A DNA stretch of 64,000 nt from Olavius algarvensis associated proteobacterium Delta 3 (GTDB lineage: Bacteria > Desulfobacterota > Desulfobacteria > Desulfobacterales > CAFBRK01), in assembly GCA_903231505.1 (NCBI GenBank), contig CAFBRK010000330.1:24508-88507 (forward strand), written 5' to 3'. Positions 7,812-16,759 of this stretch are shown here, piece after piece. Under the pieces are notes generated by a model that was given only the letters and a program-made list of their open reading frames with translations, was not told the DNA's origin and did no database searches. Position 1 is the stretch's first letter; each line of letters opens with the position of its first letter. Both the position numbers and the translations under genes were made by a program.

Positions 7812-8843
7812 ATGTTGATCGTCATGGAACAACACGCCACCCAGGAGGAGATAGCGGCGGTTGTGGTGGCAATTGAAAATCGTGGGTACCAGGCACGCCC
7901 GATTCCGGGCGGGGAGCGGACATCCATCGGGGTCCTTCAGAACAAGGGGGCCGTCGACGCCTCCCTGTTTGCCGGACTGGCCGGGGTCAAGGACGTCATT
8001 CCGGTCACCCGGCCCTATAAGCTGGTCAGCCGGGAGTTCCAGCCGGAGAACACGGTTATCCGAATCGGGGATGTGACCGTTGGAGACGGCACCCTGACCA
8101 TCATCGCCGGTCCATGCGCCATAGAGAGTGACACCCAGGCCATGGCGATTGCACGTCACGTTCATAAGGCCGGTGCCTCGATGTTCCGGGGAGGGGCGTT
8201 CAAGCCGAGGACGTCTCCTTACTCCTTTCAGGGACTTGGAAAAGAGGGCCTGGACATCCTGGCCCGGGTTCGAGATGAAACCGGCATGCCGGTGGTGACC
8301 GAGGTGATGGATGAACGGAATTTCGATCTGGTTGAAGCGTATGCAGATATTATCCAGATCGGCACGCGCAATATGCAGAATTTCAGTCTCCTGAAGCGTG
8401 CCGGAAAAAGCGAAAAACCGGTGATGCTAAAAAGAGGCATGGCCGCTACCATCGACGAATGGCTCATGGCCGCCGAATATATTCTCGAGGGTGGAAACGG
8501 GCGGGTTATCCTGTGCGAGCGGGGTGTGCGCACGTTTGTTCATCACAGCCGTAACACCCTCGACCTGTCTGCCGTGCCGTATGTTCGCAAGGAGAGTCAT
8601 TTGCCGATCATCATCGACCCGAGTCACGCGGCCGGTCGTCGTGACCAGGTTATCCCCTTGAGCCGGGCTTCCGTAGCCGTCGAAGCAGACGGGATCATGG
8701 TGGAGGTACATCACCAACCGGATCTCGCCCTGAGCGACGGTGCCCAGTCTCTCTATCCGGAACAGTTCGAAGCCCTGTGCCGCGAGGTTCGGGGCATTCA
8801 CAAATCACTGTTTTCAGGATCGGCGGTTGCCGCGGCCGGTTGA
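7812..8843 (+). CDS. aroF: 3-deoxy-7-phosphoheptulonate (DAHP) synthase, type I-beta
   Basis: This 343-residue enzyme condenses phosphoenolpyruvate and erythrose-4-phosphate in the first step of the shikimate pathway. Residues 1 to about 70 are the ferredoxin-like regulatory domain seen in Thermotoga-type enzymes, which in known cases mediates feedback inhibition. The KDO8P-synthase-like barrel follows: IIAGPCAIES, FRGGAFKPRTSPYSFQG, MLKRGMAAT and IIDPSHAAGRRDQV, with the metal-binding Cys in GPC and a conserved His in DPSHAAG. The ATG follows AAAGGAGGAG. aroB starts 24 nt downstream. Transcription is probably controlled by the attenuator at 7575-7714. Confidence 0.95.
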   Translation: MLIVMEQHATQEEIAAVVVAIENRGYQARPIPGGERTSIGVLQNKGAVDASLFAGLAGVKDVIPVTRPYKLVSREFQPENTVIRIGDVTVGDGTLTIIAGPCAIESDTQAMAIARHVHKAGASMFRGGAFKPRTSPYSFQGLGKEGLDILARVRDETGMPVVTEVMDERNFDLVEAYADIIQIGTRNMQNFSLLKRAGKSEKPVMLKRGMAATIDEWLMAAEYILEGGNGRVILCERGVRTFVHHSRNTLDLSAVPYVRKESHLPIIIDPSHAAGRRDQVIPLSRASVAVEADGIMVEVHHQPDLALSDGAQSLYPEQFEALCREVRGIHKSLFSGSAVAAAG

Positions 8844-8866
8844 TCCCGACCTTCGAGGAATCTTTT

Positions 8867-9907
8867 ATGAAAGCCGAAAAATTTCACATACACGGCACCA
8901 CGGGTGAATCCACGATCATGATCGGAGAAAGCCTGGACCGCATCCATCAGTATGTCCCACCGGGAAACTGCCTTATCATTGCGGACGCCAATGTTTGCCT
9001 TCATCATCAACAGCGTTTTCCGGATGGGGATGTCATTTGTCTCGACGCCGGTGAAAAAACAAAAAGCCTCACGACCGTCGAGACGCTTTACAGGTGGTTT
9101 CTTGAGCACGCTGCGGATCGCTCCACTTTTGTTGTCGGCATCGGCGGTGGCGTGGTCTGTGACATCGCCGGATTCGCTGCGGCCACGTACATGCGGGGGC
9201 TACGATACGGGTTTGTGGCGACGACGTTGCTTGCCCAGGTGGATGCCAGTGTCGGCGGCAAAAACGGTGTCAATTTCCAGGGGTATAAAAACCTGGTGGG
9301 TGTCTTTCGTCAGCCCGGCTTTGTTCTTTGTGATCTGACGCTGCTCGAGACGCTGCCGGGGACGGAGCTGATCAGCGGCATGGGAGAGGTTGTCAAACAC
9401 GCGTTGATTGCCGACGCCCCGCTGTTTGATTTTCTGGAACAAAACATCTCCGGCGCTCTGGGCCGGGACCTGAACGTGATCCAGCGGATGGTTATCGATT
9501 CGGTGAGGATCAAGTCCCGGGTGGTGGCAGAGGACGAAACCGAAAAAGGCCTGCGCCGCATTCTCAACTTTGGACATACTGTGGGACACGCACTTGAAAA
9601 GCTGACGCGGATTCAACACGGTGCTGCCGTCAGCGTTGGGATGGTGATGGCCTGTCGCATGTCCGCGCTCAAGGGATATCTGTCGCCCGACGATGTCCGA
9701 CAGGTCGAACAGCTGCTTCAGGGATTATCCTTGCCGATTTCGACCACGATGACACCGGAACACATTCTGGACGTCATCGAAAAAGATAAAAAAAGGGTCG
9801 ACGATCGCATCCATTTTGTAATGCTGAAACGGATCGGGGAAGCCGTTGTCGAAGAGATACCGCTGGTCGACCTGAAGCCCATGCTTTCGGAGGTTATCGA
9901 CGGATAA
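8867..9907 (+). CDS. aroB: 3-dehydroquinate synthase
   Basis: A 346-residue enzyme that converts DAHP to 3-dehydroquinate, the step right after AroF, using NAD+ and a divalent metal. Motifs seen: GIGGGVVCDIAGFAAATYMRG-like glycine-rich loop, TTLLAQVDASVGGKNGVN, the metal/active-site region SGMGEVVKHALI and NFGHTVGHALE. An upstream in-frame opening exists inside aroF, but ATG 8867 (product MKAEKFHIHG) is preferred: it has GAGGAAT six bases before it and falls just after the aroF stop. Cotranscribed with aroF. Confidence 0.95.
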   Translation: MKAEKFHIHGTTGESTIMIGESLDRIHQYVPPGNCLIIADANVCLHHQQRFPDGDVICLDAGEKTKSLTTVETLYRWFLEHAADRSTFVVGIGGGVVCDIAGFAAATYMRGLRYGFVATTLLAQVDASVGGKNGVNFQGYKNLVGVFRQPGFVLCDLTLLETLPGTELISGMGEVVKHALIADAPLFDFLEQNISGALGRDLNVIQRMVIDSVRIKSRVVAEDETEKGLRRILNFGHTVGHALEKLTRIQHGAAVSVGMVMACRMSALKGYLSPDDVRQVEQLLQGLSLPISTTMTPEHILDVIEKDKKRVDDRIHFVMLKRIGEAVVEEIPLVDLKPMLSEVIDG

Positions 9908-10025
9908 CCGACTGACGGGATAAAATACCGCCTATCGACTTGCTCCGCCCCCCTTGGCCCGCGTCGAGACGTGTCTTAGATTTTTTGAGTGGCTGGTTGT
10001 GTGTCGGCCAGCCCTGACGTCATGC

Positions 10026-10156
10026 ACGGAACATATTCAGGACAACCACTATAGCCGGTCATATCGCAGTTGCCATAAATATGTTCCGATTGAGGTAGGA
10101 TCCACACCCTGGACCTTGAGTCCGGTTTCGGAACGGAATTCCGAAAATCGCTATAA
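10026..10156. repeat. ATAG-ended MITE-like repeat (half copy plus short full copy)
   Basis: A right end (ACGGAACATATTC...CAACCACTATAG, 10026-10054) is followed by a short element with inverted ends: TATCGCAGTTGCCATAAAT...GTTCCGATT at 10062 and CGGAACGGAATTCCG...TCGCTATA at 10155. The element ends 25 nt before the start of the next gene. With it, the 9908-10180 interval holds no gene that I can support. Confidence 0.6.
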
Positions 10157-10180
10157 CTATGGAAACGGCGAAAGGACTGG

Positions 10181-10834
10181 ATGATGGCGTGTCCTCGGAG
10201 ACGAAAACCAGACGCGACGCCGATACCCCGCGTGGTGGTTCTGGCTGTGACATTGTTTATGGCAGCCAGCTGTTTTGCCGACAGTGGTGGGGGCTTACGC
10301 CATGAGGTTCCGGATGGAAAATTGCTTATCGAACGGCCGCGCCCTGACTCCAAAGGTGGTCAGGCCTACCGCCTGATCTACACCGTGGACGTCCCCGTAG
10401 AGGTTTACTGGCGTTTCAAGACCGATTTTGACAACACGTTTGTGACAACCCATCGGTATATTACATCCCACCGTATGGTTCAGCGGACCGGTAAAGTGGT
10501 AATCACCGAAAACACATACCGCAACCATGGCGACATGGTGTTCCGCTGGCAGACCACGATCGATAACCATGCCCGCCGTCTCGAATATGTACTCCTGAAT
10601 CCCCGGTCGGTGGAACACCGTTTTCATCGGGGAACCATAGAAGTGATGCCGATCGAAGGGCAAACACTGGTTGTCCAGACGGCCTACTTCAATTTTTTTG
10701 GGGCATTTTTATGGGCAAACCTTCCGGTTCCCGGGGGAATGCGGTCTTCACTCAAGTATACGGCCCGGTGGGAGCGGGAAACCGTGCGTCGCCTCAGGGA
10801 CCAGTACGCAACCAAGATATGTGGCCCGCCTTAA
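10181..10834 (+). CDS. Exported hypothetical protein (SRPBCC-like?)
   Basis: A 217-residue protein with a signal peptide (hydrophobic stretch VVVLAVTLFMAASCF, residues 18-32), so it is periplasmic or envelope-bound. The mature part (YRLIYTVDVPVEVYWRFKTDF, then HRFHRGTIEVMPIEGQTLV) recalls START/SRPBCC polyketide-cyclase-like proteins, but I cannot name a family with certainty. The ATG has AAGGA five bases upstream. A MITE-like repeat ends just before the leader. No partner genes flank it. Confidence 0.7.
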   Translation: MMACPRRRKPDATPIPRVVVLAVTLFMAASCFADSGGGLRHEVPDGKLLIERPRPDSKGGQAYRLIYTVDVPVEVYWRFKTDFDNTFVTTHRYITSHRMVQRTGKVVITENTYRNHGDMVFRWQTTIDNHARRLEYVLLNPRSVEHRFHRGTIEVMPIEGQTLVVQTAYFNFFGAFLWANLPVPGGMRSSLKYTARWERETVRRLRDQYATKICGPP

Positions 10835-10980
10835 CGATTCCAGCGCGTGAACTACCAATATCCGTGTCCCCTGGAGCGGGCGCTTCGCAACGTTTCCGAG
10901 CGAGATCGTTTGGCCCGGCCAGCCGGGATTTATCAAGATTCCGTGCAATCGGATCGCCGGTGCCAGGTGCGACTGATGTT

Positions 10981-11309
10981 ATCGCGATTGTCAGAATTCC
11001 GTTCCGATTGGTTTAGGGCCAAAATTTATCGCAGAGCCGCAAAGGTCGCAGAGGTGATGTTCCATCTTGCTTTTCGCTGACCCTTCGAGTGCCTCAGGGC
11101 GGGTAGGGCGAAAAGCAAAAACACCGTTTGACGGAAGATACGGATTCTTCATGCGTTTTTGAGGCAGCGGTTTTCCAGAATCCCCCTCTCAGGGATTCTG
11201 AAAAAAAAGAACCCTTCTCTGCGTACCCTGCGCCTTTGCGTTAGGGATGTTTTTAGTAAATTTGGTTCTCACCACGCTTCAAACGGAACATATTTATGGC
11301 AACGGCTAT
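10981..11309. repeat. ATAG-ended MITE-like element, about 330 bp
   Basis: Left end ATCGCGATTGTCAGAATTCC and right end ATTTATGGCAACGGCTAT are imperfect inverted repeats. Inside are CGCAGAG direct and inverted motifs, a palindromic segment AGAATCCCcctctcaGGGATTCT near 11178 and GCTTTTCGC/GCGAAAAGC arms. The same arrangement recurs at 15571-15855. It occupies most of the gene-free stretch between two convergent genes (10835-11348). Confidence 0.7.
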
Positions 11310-11348
11310 ATTTCTCGACTGTAAAAGAGGGGGGAAGGGAGGCTATGC

Positions 11349-11825
11349 TCAGAGGGAGAGAAATTCTACCTTTTCAGCGATTTCTTCAAATTTCGGATCC
11401 GAAAGTGAATCCCACGGGTGTCGGGGGTAGATGTGAACGATGGATTTAATATTCGGAGAAAAGACTTTCCCGGCCTGAAGCATGGGGTCTCTCATGAGAA
11501 ATCGAAAAGCCTCTCCGAAATCCAGATACAGGTCCAGGGGATCTCCATCCTCGAGAAGGTCTACCAGCAGTATATTTCGGACCATCCCACGTCCGCGCAT
11601 CTGTTTTCGGCCACCCCGGCCCGTGTAGATGTCGATCACTGTGTCTTCCAGGAAGACCCCATGGTGCAGCGGACTGACCAGAAATGCTGTCGACACCCCG
11701 TAGAGGCCCTTTTCAAAAGTTATCCAGTCGCTCACGAACTGTCCTCGATCTGATATTCCTTGACGCTTCCGTTCCATTATGGGGCTTGTCAAGCGTTTGT
11801 TCCGCGCCATACGGGTCGGACCCAA
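11349..11825 (-). CDS. Hypothetical protein
   Basis: I do not recognise this 158-codon frame. The composition is protein-like (acidic middle NILLVDLLEDGDPLDLYLDFGEAF, no low complexity) and it has no membrane segment or signal peptide. TTG 11825 has GGAG six bases upstream; ATG codons at 11810 and 11777 are alternatives with poorer ribosome sites. It is convergent with the exported protein at 10181 and followed by a MITE-like element. Confidence 0.45.
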   Translation of the reverse strand: MGPTRMARNKRLTSPIMERKRQGISDRGQFVSDWITFEKGLYGVSTAFLVSPLHHGVFLEDTVIDIYTGRGGRKQMRGRGMVRNILLVDLLEDGDPLDLYLDFGEAFRFLMRDPMLQAGKVFSPNIKSIVHIYPRHPWDSLSDPKFEEIAEKVEFLSL

Positions 11826-11992
11826 ATCCTTCTCCGCAATCTACCGACACATATTTTTGGCAACCTCCAGAGACGGCAGCAGATGCGTTCCAGGTGAAGG
11901 ATCAACCCCCGGCTTCTCCTCGGAGAAGCCAATCGCGTGGCGCGCCGACCTGAACGGACACCTGTTGGCTCATACGCTCGTGCCCGGGGCGG

Positions 11993-12715
11993 CTATAAAC
12001 GGATTCCCAATTCTTCCAGTTCCGCCTCGATGAGCACTTCCCATCCCTTGTTTGCCTTTGGATTGGCCGGGCTGGGATGGGTAATCCGGCCTGTCGTTAT
12101 CGGCTCACCGTTCAAGGCAAGGCGGATCCGATTGGCGGAAAAGTTCCCGATGCCCACCACAAACGACGGTTTGAGGCTGTTTGCCAGACCCCGGATAGCC
12201 CTGTTGCAGGCCTCGAACAGCGGTTTACGTTCTGCGGCGGGCAGCTTGTCCGGCGTGCGATTCCTTCCGCCCGATTCGACGAACATCAGAGGGCAATAAT
12301 TGGCCACGAAAAATCTGGAGAAAAAGACGTCCGGCGGGCCGAAGCGTTGCCGCGCCCAGCCCCAAAGACGCTTTCCACTGATTTCCCTTCTTCGGCAGTG
12401 GAGCCCTTCCACCGGTCGTTTGGGGTGGGTCGTCTCGGGTATCGAAATCCGGGCGTCAATCCCCATCCATTGCGTAACCGCTTCGATCTCCCCAAAGGGA
12501 ACCCCGGTTTGGGTCATCCCCCAGGGGCCGGGATTCATGCCAACGAAAAGTACCTCCTTGGAGCCGGTTCCGAATCTACCGGCATATTGATCGTATCCGT
12601 TTCGGGCATACACCAGAGGATTGTAGACATGGACAACCGGCGGGCCGAATGTGAGCCCGCTTACATCAGATACAAGTCTGTCGATGATGGCGTTATGGGA
12701 CAGCTGGGAAGGCAT
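11993..12715 (-). CDS. SMUG1-type single-strand-selective uracil-DNA glycosylase
   Basis: A 240-residue base-excision-repair enzyme. The active-site motif GMNPGPWGMTQTGVPFGE (about residues 59-76) and the C-terminal HPSPANPKANKGW match the SMUG1 family (family 3 of the uracil-DNA glycosylases), which removes uracil and oxidised pyrimidines. NYCPLMFVE in the middle is also typical. It starts 6 nt after the PilZ gene stop, so the two are probably cotranscribed. Family members are common in animals and patchy in bacteria. Confidence 0.9.
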   Translation of the reverse strand: MPSQLSHNAIIDRLVSDVSGLTFGPPVVHVYNPLVYARNGYDQYAGRFGTGSKEVLFVGMNPGPWGMTQTGVPFGEIEAVTQWMGIDARISIPETTHPKRPVEGLHCRRREISGKRLWGWARQRFGPPDVFFSRFFVANYCPLMFVESGGRNRTPDKLPAAERKPLFEACNRAIRGLANSLKPSFVVGIGNFSANRIRLALNGEPITTGRITHPSPANPKANKGWEVLIEAELEELGIRL

Positions 12716-12721
12716 GGCGGG

Positions 12722-13060
12722 TTATGCACTCTCGACCATGATATCTTCCATAAACCGCGAGACCGCGTCAAATTCATCGCTGCTCTTGAACAGGAACCGG
12801 ATGCCGCAAACGATGGCGGCATCCGTTCGCGACATGTGAGTCACCACGCCACTGAGAGTCACCTCACCCCCCCGTGACGGCAGGCAGATCTTTTCAATCC
12901 GCTCTCCCAAATGGAAGGCTTTTTCCTCACCATTGACAAGCACGCCAACACCCTCGTTACTGATGTCATTGAGCTGAAAAATACGATTCTTGATGACGAC
13001 CTGGGTCGGCTTCAGATTGCACTCGCGGCAATAGGTTCTTCTGTCTTTTTCCTGGTTCAT
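12722..13060 (-). CDS. PilZ-domain protein
   Basis: A 112-residue single-domain protein. RRTYCR near residue 7 and DISNEGVGV near residue 32 give the RxxxR...D/NxSxxG c-di-GMP-binding signature, followed by a small beta-barrel ending in GIRFLF. It probably acts as a c-di-GMP effector. The uracil-DNA glycosylase gene follows 6 nt downstream; a functional link is not obvious. Another PilZ protein with a zinc ribbon is at 36002. Confidence 0.85.
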   Translation of the reverse strand: MNQEKDRRTYCRECNLKPTQVVIKNRIFQLNDISNEGVGVLVNGEEKAFHLGERIEKICLPSRGGEVTLSGVVTHMSRTDAAIVCGIRFLFKSSDEFDAVSRFMEDIMVESA

Positions 13061-13332
13061 AACACCCCTCGCTCCGGTTTAGCGGCAGCACATGGTATCA
13101 TTGCACCCCGTCGCAACCGTTCTTTGATCGAAAAGGAGGTCGCGGTCTGACATTCATCCCGGTACCGACGGAATTTTCCGTGACGTCTGTTGCGGTGATT
13201 CCAGTGCCTGAATTCTATGAATGATATCATACATGTATAACAGCCATCGCCATGTGGCAAGCGGATATTTTTCTTTGTTATCTCCCGGCCATGGCGCTTG
13301 ACTGTTGACCCGGCAAAGCTTATGTCTGACCT

Positions 13333-14133
13333 GTGGAAGATACAGACTACTATCAGGTACTCGGTGTCGACAGAGACGACGACCCGAAGTCTATCAAGGA
13401 CGCCTACCGTAAACTGGCCTTTGAATATCACCCGGATCGCAATACCGAAAATCCGAATGTTCTCGAGAAGATGAAGGCCATCAACGAGGCCTATGCCGTG
13501 CTGTCGGACCCGGCCAAACGCCGTCGGTATGACAGCATCCGGCAGCAGTATGGCTCATCGGCATACAGCCGATTCCGGCAGAGCTACACGGAGCAGGATA
13601 TTTTCTCGGGCTCTGATATTTTTCAGGTCTTCGAAGAGATGACCCGGGCTTTTGGTTTTAGAGGGTTCGATGACATTTTCAAGGAGTTTTATGGTGAGGG
13701 CTATCGCAGCTTCGAGTTCCGTCGGCCCGGCTATTATGCAAGGGGTTTTGTCTTCACCGGTGGTTCCGCTAAAAGGAAACCTCACGGGCAACCACCGATC
13801 AATGGCCCGTTTGGCAAGATGTCAAAGTTCCTCTTGGAAAAAATAAGTGGAATCACCTTGCCGGAGACGGGTAAAGACATCCACGATACCATCCGTTTGT
13901 CGCCGGGGCACGCCGCCGAAGGCGGGCCCTATGCCTATTACCATCGCAAAAGGGATAAAAAGCTGATTGTCAACATACCGAAAGGGGTGCAAAGCGGTCA
14001 GCGTATTCGACTCTCGGGTCTCGGGGAAACGGGCAAGGGGGGAGCGGTCAATGGGGATCTTTATCTCCGGGTTCAGATCCAGCAGCCGATTCTGAGAAGC
14101 CTCAAAGACGGTATCGGCAAATTATTCCGGTAG
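13333..14133 (+). CDS. J-domain protein (DnaJ/CbpA-like)
   Basis: A 266-residue cochaperone. Residues 4-70 form a J domain with HPD at 33-35 (YYQVLGVDRDDD, AFEYHPDRN), which stimulates DnaK ATPase. A Phe/Gly/Arg-rich linker follows (FRGFDDIFKEFYGEGYRSFEF), then one C-terminal substrate-binding domain of DnaJ type (IPKGVQSGQRIRLSGLGE). There is no CxxCxGxG zinc domain and only one beta-domain, so it is shorter than DnaJ or CbpA. The start is GTG 13333 with no clear ribosome site. Divergent from the PilZ gene. Confidence 0.88.
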   Translation: MEDTDYYQVLGVDRDDDPKSIKDAYRKLAFEYHPDRNTENPNVLEKMKAINEAYAVLSDPAKRRRYDSIRQQYGSSAYSRFRQSYTEQDIFSGSDIFQVFEEMTRAFGFRGFDDIFKEFYGEGYRSFEFRRPGYYARGFVFTGGSAKRKPHGQPPINGPFGKMSKFLLEKISGITLPETGKDIHDTIRLSPGHAAEGGPYAYYHRKRDKKLIVNIPKGVQSGQRIRLSGLGETGKGGAVNGDLYLRVQIQQPILRSLKDGIGKLFR

Positions 14134-14188
14134 CGGATTGCGCAGGGATTGCCGATGTGCCGTCGACGCCCCGTCACCCATGGCCGGT

Positions 14189-14476
14189 CTATTGCATCGT
14201 ATGATTGTCCCACGCCCGGCTCATCCGGTTGAAATAGTCCTCCAGCGAATCAAACACCAGGTATTGCTCGATTTGATCCCAGGCGATCGCTGTTGAAATT
14301 CCGGATGCCCAATCATTAGCGGTGGTTCCTTCGGCGAACGCACCCACAATGAATATCCGGCCGCCCTGGTTTTCAAAATGTGCGTTCTGGAGCACGGCAT
14401 TGTGCTCATCCGGCCGGTTCGACAAATAGATTAGAATGATCTTATCCGCAATATCGGGAAATTCCATATAATTCAT
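14189..14476 (-). CDS. Small hypothetical protein
   Basis: A 95-residue acidic cytosolic protein that I do not recognise. It starts at ATG 14476, which has CAGGATGG just upstream; an ATG three codons later is possible. It has no membrane segment. The text (DKIILIYLSNRPDEHNAVLQ, RIFIVGAFAEGTT) looks like a genuine alpha/beta protein. It is convergent with the J-domain gene. A gene-poor 350-nt stretch with degenerate CTTGACCCC repeats (14735-14765) follows upstream. Confidence 0.5.
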   Translation of the reverse strand: MNYMEFPDIADKIILIYLSNRPDEHNAVLQNAHFENQGGRIFIVGAFAEGTTANDWASGISTAIAWDQIEQYLVFDSLEDYFNRMSRAWDNHTMQ

Positions 14477-14825
14477 AATCCATCCTGAATGTTCGCTGAC
14501 GGTTCGGAAAACGCTCCGGCCAATACGGTTTTTGGGCACAGGGGATTCGCGTCACATCATAACACCATGAAACCTTCAGGGGGTCAAGACGTGACGACCT
14601 CAATGTCCGGATGATCCAATGGGGTTCCTCTCCCGTACAATCTGAGAAGAGATACCAAGGTTTACCTGCCTCCGGCATGGATTCAACGGGTTACCTATCC
14701 TTCTGGTTGGAGTTCCTATGCATGTCACGTGACCCCTTGATTCCTCGGCTCCTTGACCCCCCTGTCATCGCACCGATAAAATGTTGCTCGAATAAACCCC
14801 AGCGGATCAGGACATGATTCGAAAA

Positions 14826-15551
14826 TTATTGCAGACGAGACAGCAGTTCTTTCCAGCTCTTGACGGTTTCTCCGGACGCCGTCCGGCTGAAGGAAAACCG
14901 CCGTTCTGCCGTCGCTTTCGCGGCGTCTGAAAATTCCGGAGAGCCGACAGCAGCAGAAAGTCTCAGCCCTTTGTCGCTCATCCACCGGAAGGTCTCTCGG
15001 CCTCGGTACGGAATGACCACCGATGCCGGGTACCGGTTCGACCGGATAAATTGTCTGGCACCGTCAATCTCAAAGCGGCCCGCTAGATAAACCAGTCCAT
15101 AGGTCTCTGTCAGCGACTCCAGGGCGTCCCGCGCACCCTCGGTATCCGTGTCGATAAACGACCTCCGGAGAGACACGACCTTAATCTCCAGAAGGATCAA
15201 CGGCCTGTCCGGGGTTACCACCAGGACCGTTCCGGTCGCCCGTTCACCATCGGACTGAGCGGCTATCTCATGGATTCCCGGCGACGCGAATTCGGTTTTT
15301 AGAAAACCATAGCCATCGCCACCGGTAAGGATTCGCCCGAGAACCACGCCCTTTTTTTCGATACGGACCCGTTGCCCGCCGGCGGGAAACAATCGGTCCT
15401 TGGTCAGCACCTTGATAAAGACAGGATGGTTCTGCACGGTGATCGTGTCAAACACGAAGACGTCGGCGCCGGCGACAGACCCCGGCATCGCAAGACAGAA
15501 AAGGGCTGCTGCGAACAGCCAGCGTATCGGCAATGTCCCTGAATGCGGCAT
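14826..15551 (-). CDS. Exported protein with HAD/LNS2-like C-terminal part
   Basis: A 241-residue protein starting at ATG 15551 (GGAG ten bases upstream; product MPHSGTLPIRWLFA) with a signal peptide ending near GSVAGADV. The N-terminal half resembles an Ig-like domain (GRILTGGDGYGFLKTEFASPG). The C-terminal half (LVYLAGRFEIDGARQFIRSN, YPASVVIPYRG, KGLRLSAAVG) weakly recalls the LNS2/HAD phosphatase-like fold without an evident DxDxT loop. Function unknown. A MITE-like element begins 20 nt upstream of the start. Confidence 0.65.
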   Translation of the reverse strand: MPHSGTLPIRWLFAAALFCLAMPGSVAGADVFVFDTITVQNHPVFIKVLTKDRLFPAGGQRVRIEKKGVVLGRILTGGDGYGFLKTEFASPGIHEIAAQSDGERATGTVLVVTPDRPLILLEIKVVSLRRSFIDTDTEGARDALESLTETYGLVYLAGRFEIDGARQFIRSNRYPASVVIPYRGRETFRWMSDKGLRLSAAVGSPEFSDAAKATAERRFSFSRTASGETVKSWKELLSRLQ

Positions 15552-15570
15552 TGTTGATGATCTCCGACTT

Positions 15571-15855
15571 ATAGCGATTGTCAGAATTCCGTTCCGATTC
15601 ATTTTACGATCAACGTATCAGCGCAAAGGCGCAGAGGTCGCAGAGTAGATTTTAATTTTGCATTTCGCTGAGAGGGCGAAATGCAAAATGATCGTCTGGC
15701 AAAATGTATGGAAATTCAATATGTTGCTGGGGCCCTTTCCCAGAATCCCCCTCTCAGGGATTCTGGGAAAAATACAGTCTCTTTGCGTCCTCTGCGACTC
15801 TGCGGTCATCATTTCCATATTTCTGCAAACGGAACATATTTATGGCAACGGCTAT
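15571..15855. repeat. ATAG-ended MITE-like element, about 285 bp
   Basis: Left end ATAGCGATTGTCAGAATTCC, right end ATTTATGGCAACGGCTAT: imperfect inverted ends (20 of 29 match by eye), the same as at 10981-11309. The interior again has GCGCAGAGG/CCTCTGCG arms, a perfect CATTTCGC...GCGAAATG stem and AGAATCCCcctctcaGGGATTCT. It encodes nothing recognisable. Confidence 0.72.
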
Positions 15856-15868
15856 AGATGCACGAGTG

Positions 15869-16540
15869 TTACGCCGGTTTCAGGAGAGACGTGTGACTTT
15901 TGAGCGATTTACCCAGGTGGCCGTTTCCATTGATGACGGTTTTTATTTTTTCTGTCAGCTTGACCCTCTCGATAATTGATGCCATGGCGCGAGTGCTCTT
16001 TTCAAGACGGGATCGGGTCGATGTCATTTCCAGAAACGTTTGTTTCTCATCCGCCGAAAATCCTTCGCAGCCTGCGATAAAAAAAGACAATCGCTCGAGA
16101 TCGTCGACATCGATATACTCGATTTCAGCCCCATCGGTCAGCAGGCGGTTGAGCTCTTTGAGCAGCTGCAAACCCCGCCGGGCGGATGCTTTCATGTCGG
16201 CATCGGCAGCCTCCGGTCGGTCTTCAACGTAGGTAATCGATGCCTGCAAGTAGGGTTTGTCTTCAAACAAGGCCTGGATAACGAACCGTTTTTCGCCCTG
16301 GGCCAGGATATCCATACGGCCGTCATCGTATCGCTGTATGAGTTGAATGATCCGTACGGTACACCCGACGTGTTGCAGTCGCCCCCCGCTGAAAAACACA
16401 ATGCCGAACGGGCGGTCATGTTCCAGACATTCACCGATCATCAATTTATAGCGCTCTTCGAATATATGAAGCGGAACCGGCAGGCCCGGTAATGCAACGA
16501 TACCCAATGGGAACAAGGGAATGACGTGGTTCTCGGTCAT
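15869..16540 (-). CDS. LON substrate-binding-domain protein (Lon N-terminal-like)
   Basis: A 223-residue stand-alone LON (PF02190-type) protein: it opens MTENHVIPLFPLGIVALPG and continues LHIFEERYKLMIGECLE, the conserved start of this domain in Lon proteases. ATPase and protease domains are absent. Such proteins are thought to bind unfolded or specific substrates; the role is unproven. The start at 16540 is chosen over a longer frame because AGGAGG lies seven bases before it. It is downstream of the broken superoxide dismutase gene on the same strand. Confidence 0.85.
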   Translation of the reverse strand: MTENHVIPLFPLGIVALPGLPVPLHIFEERYKLMIGECLEHDRPFGIVFFSGGRLQHVGCTVRIIQLIQRYDDGRMDILAQGEKRFVIQALFEDKPYLQASITYVEDRPEAADADMKASARRGLQLLKELNRLLTDGAEIEYIDVDDLERLSFFIAGCEGFSADEKQTFLEMTSTRSRLEKSTRAMASIIERVKLTEKIKTVINGNGHLGKSLKSHTSLLKPA

Positions 16541-16759
16541 GGACAGCCTCCTGCGATCGACACGCGGAACAACGTTATGTGAGATATGCCCTCCGCTGCT
16601 GTGATCTCCACCGCACTGCCCGATAGGCCGCGCCCATATATCGGGCAGCACGGCGAATCGTCACATCGCCGTTGCGCACCGCGGGGCCGGGCCCGGGGAT
16701 TCTGTGCAGAATGCCCGCCGGACCGCCCCGTGCAGATGACGATTTGTCTCAGGCCTGAA

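Noticed and set aside
15604..15657. Extension of the exported protein (14826) upstream into the MITE
   Set aside because: The frame is open to 15602, but the ATG at 15551 has the ribosome site and the signal peptide begins there; the upstream codons are repeat sequence.
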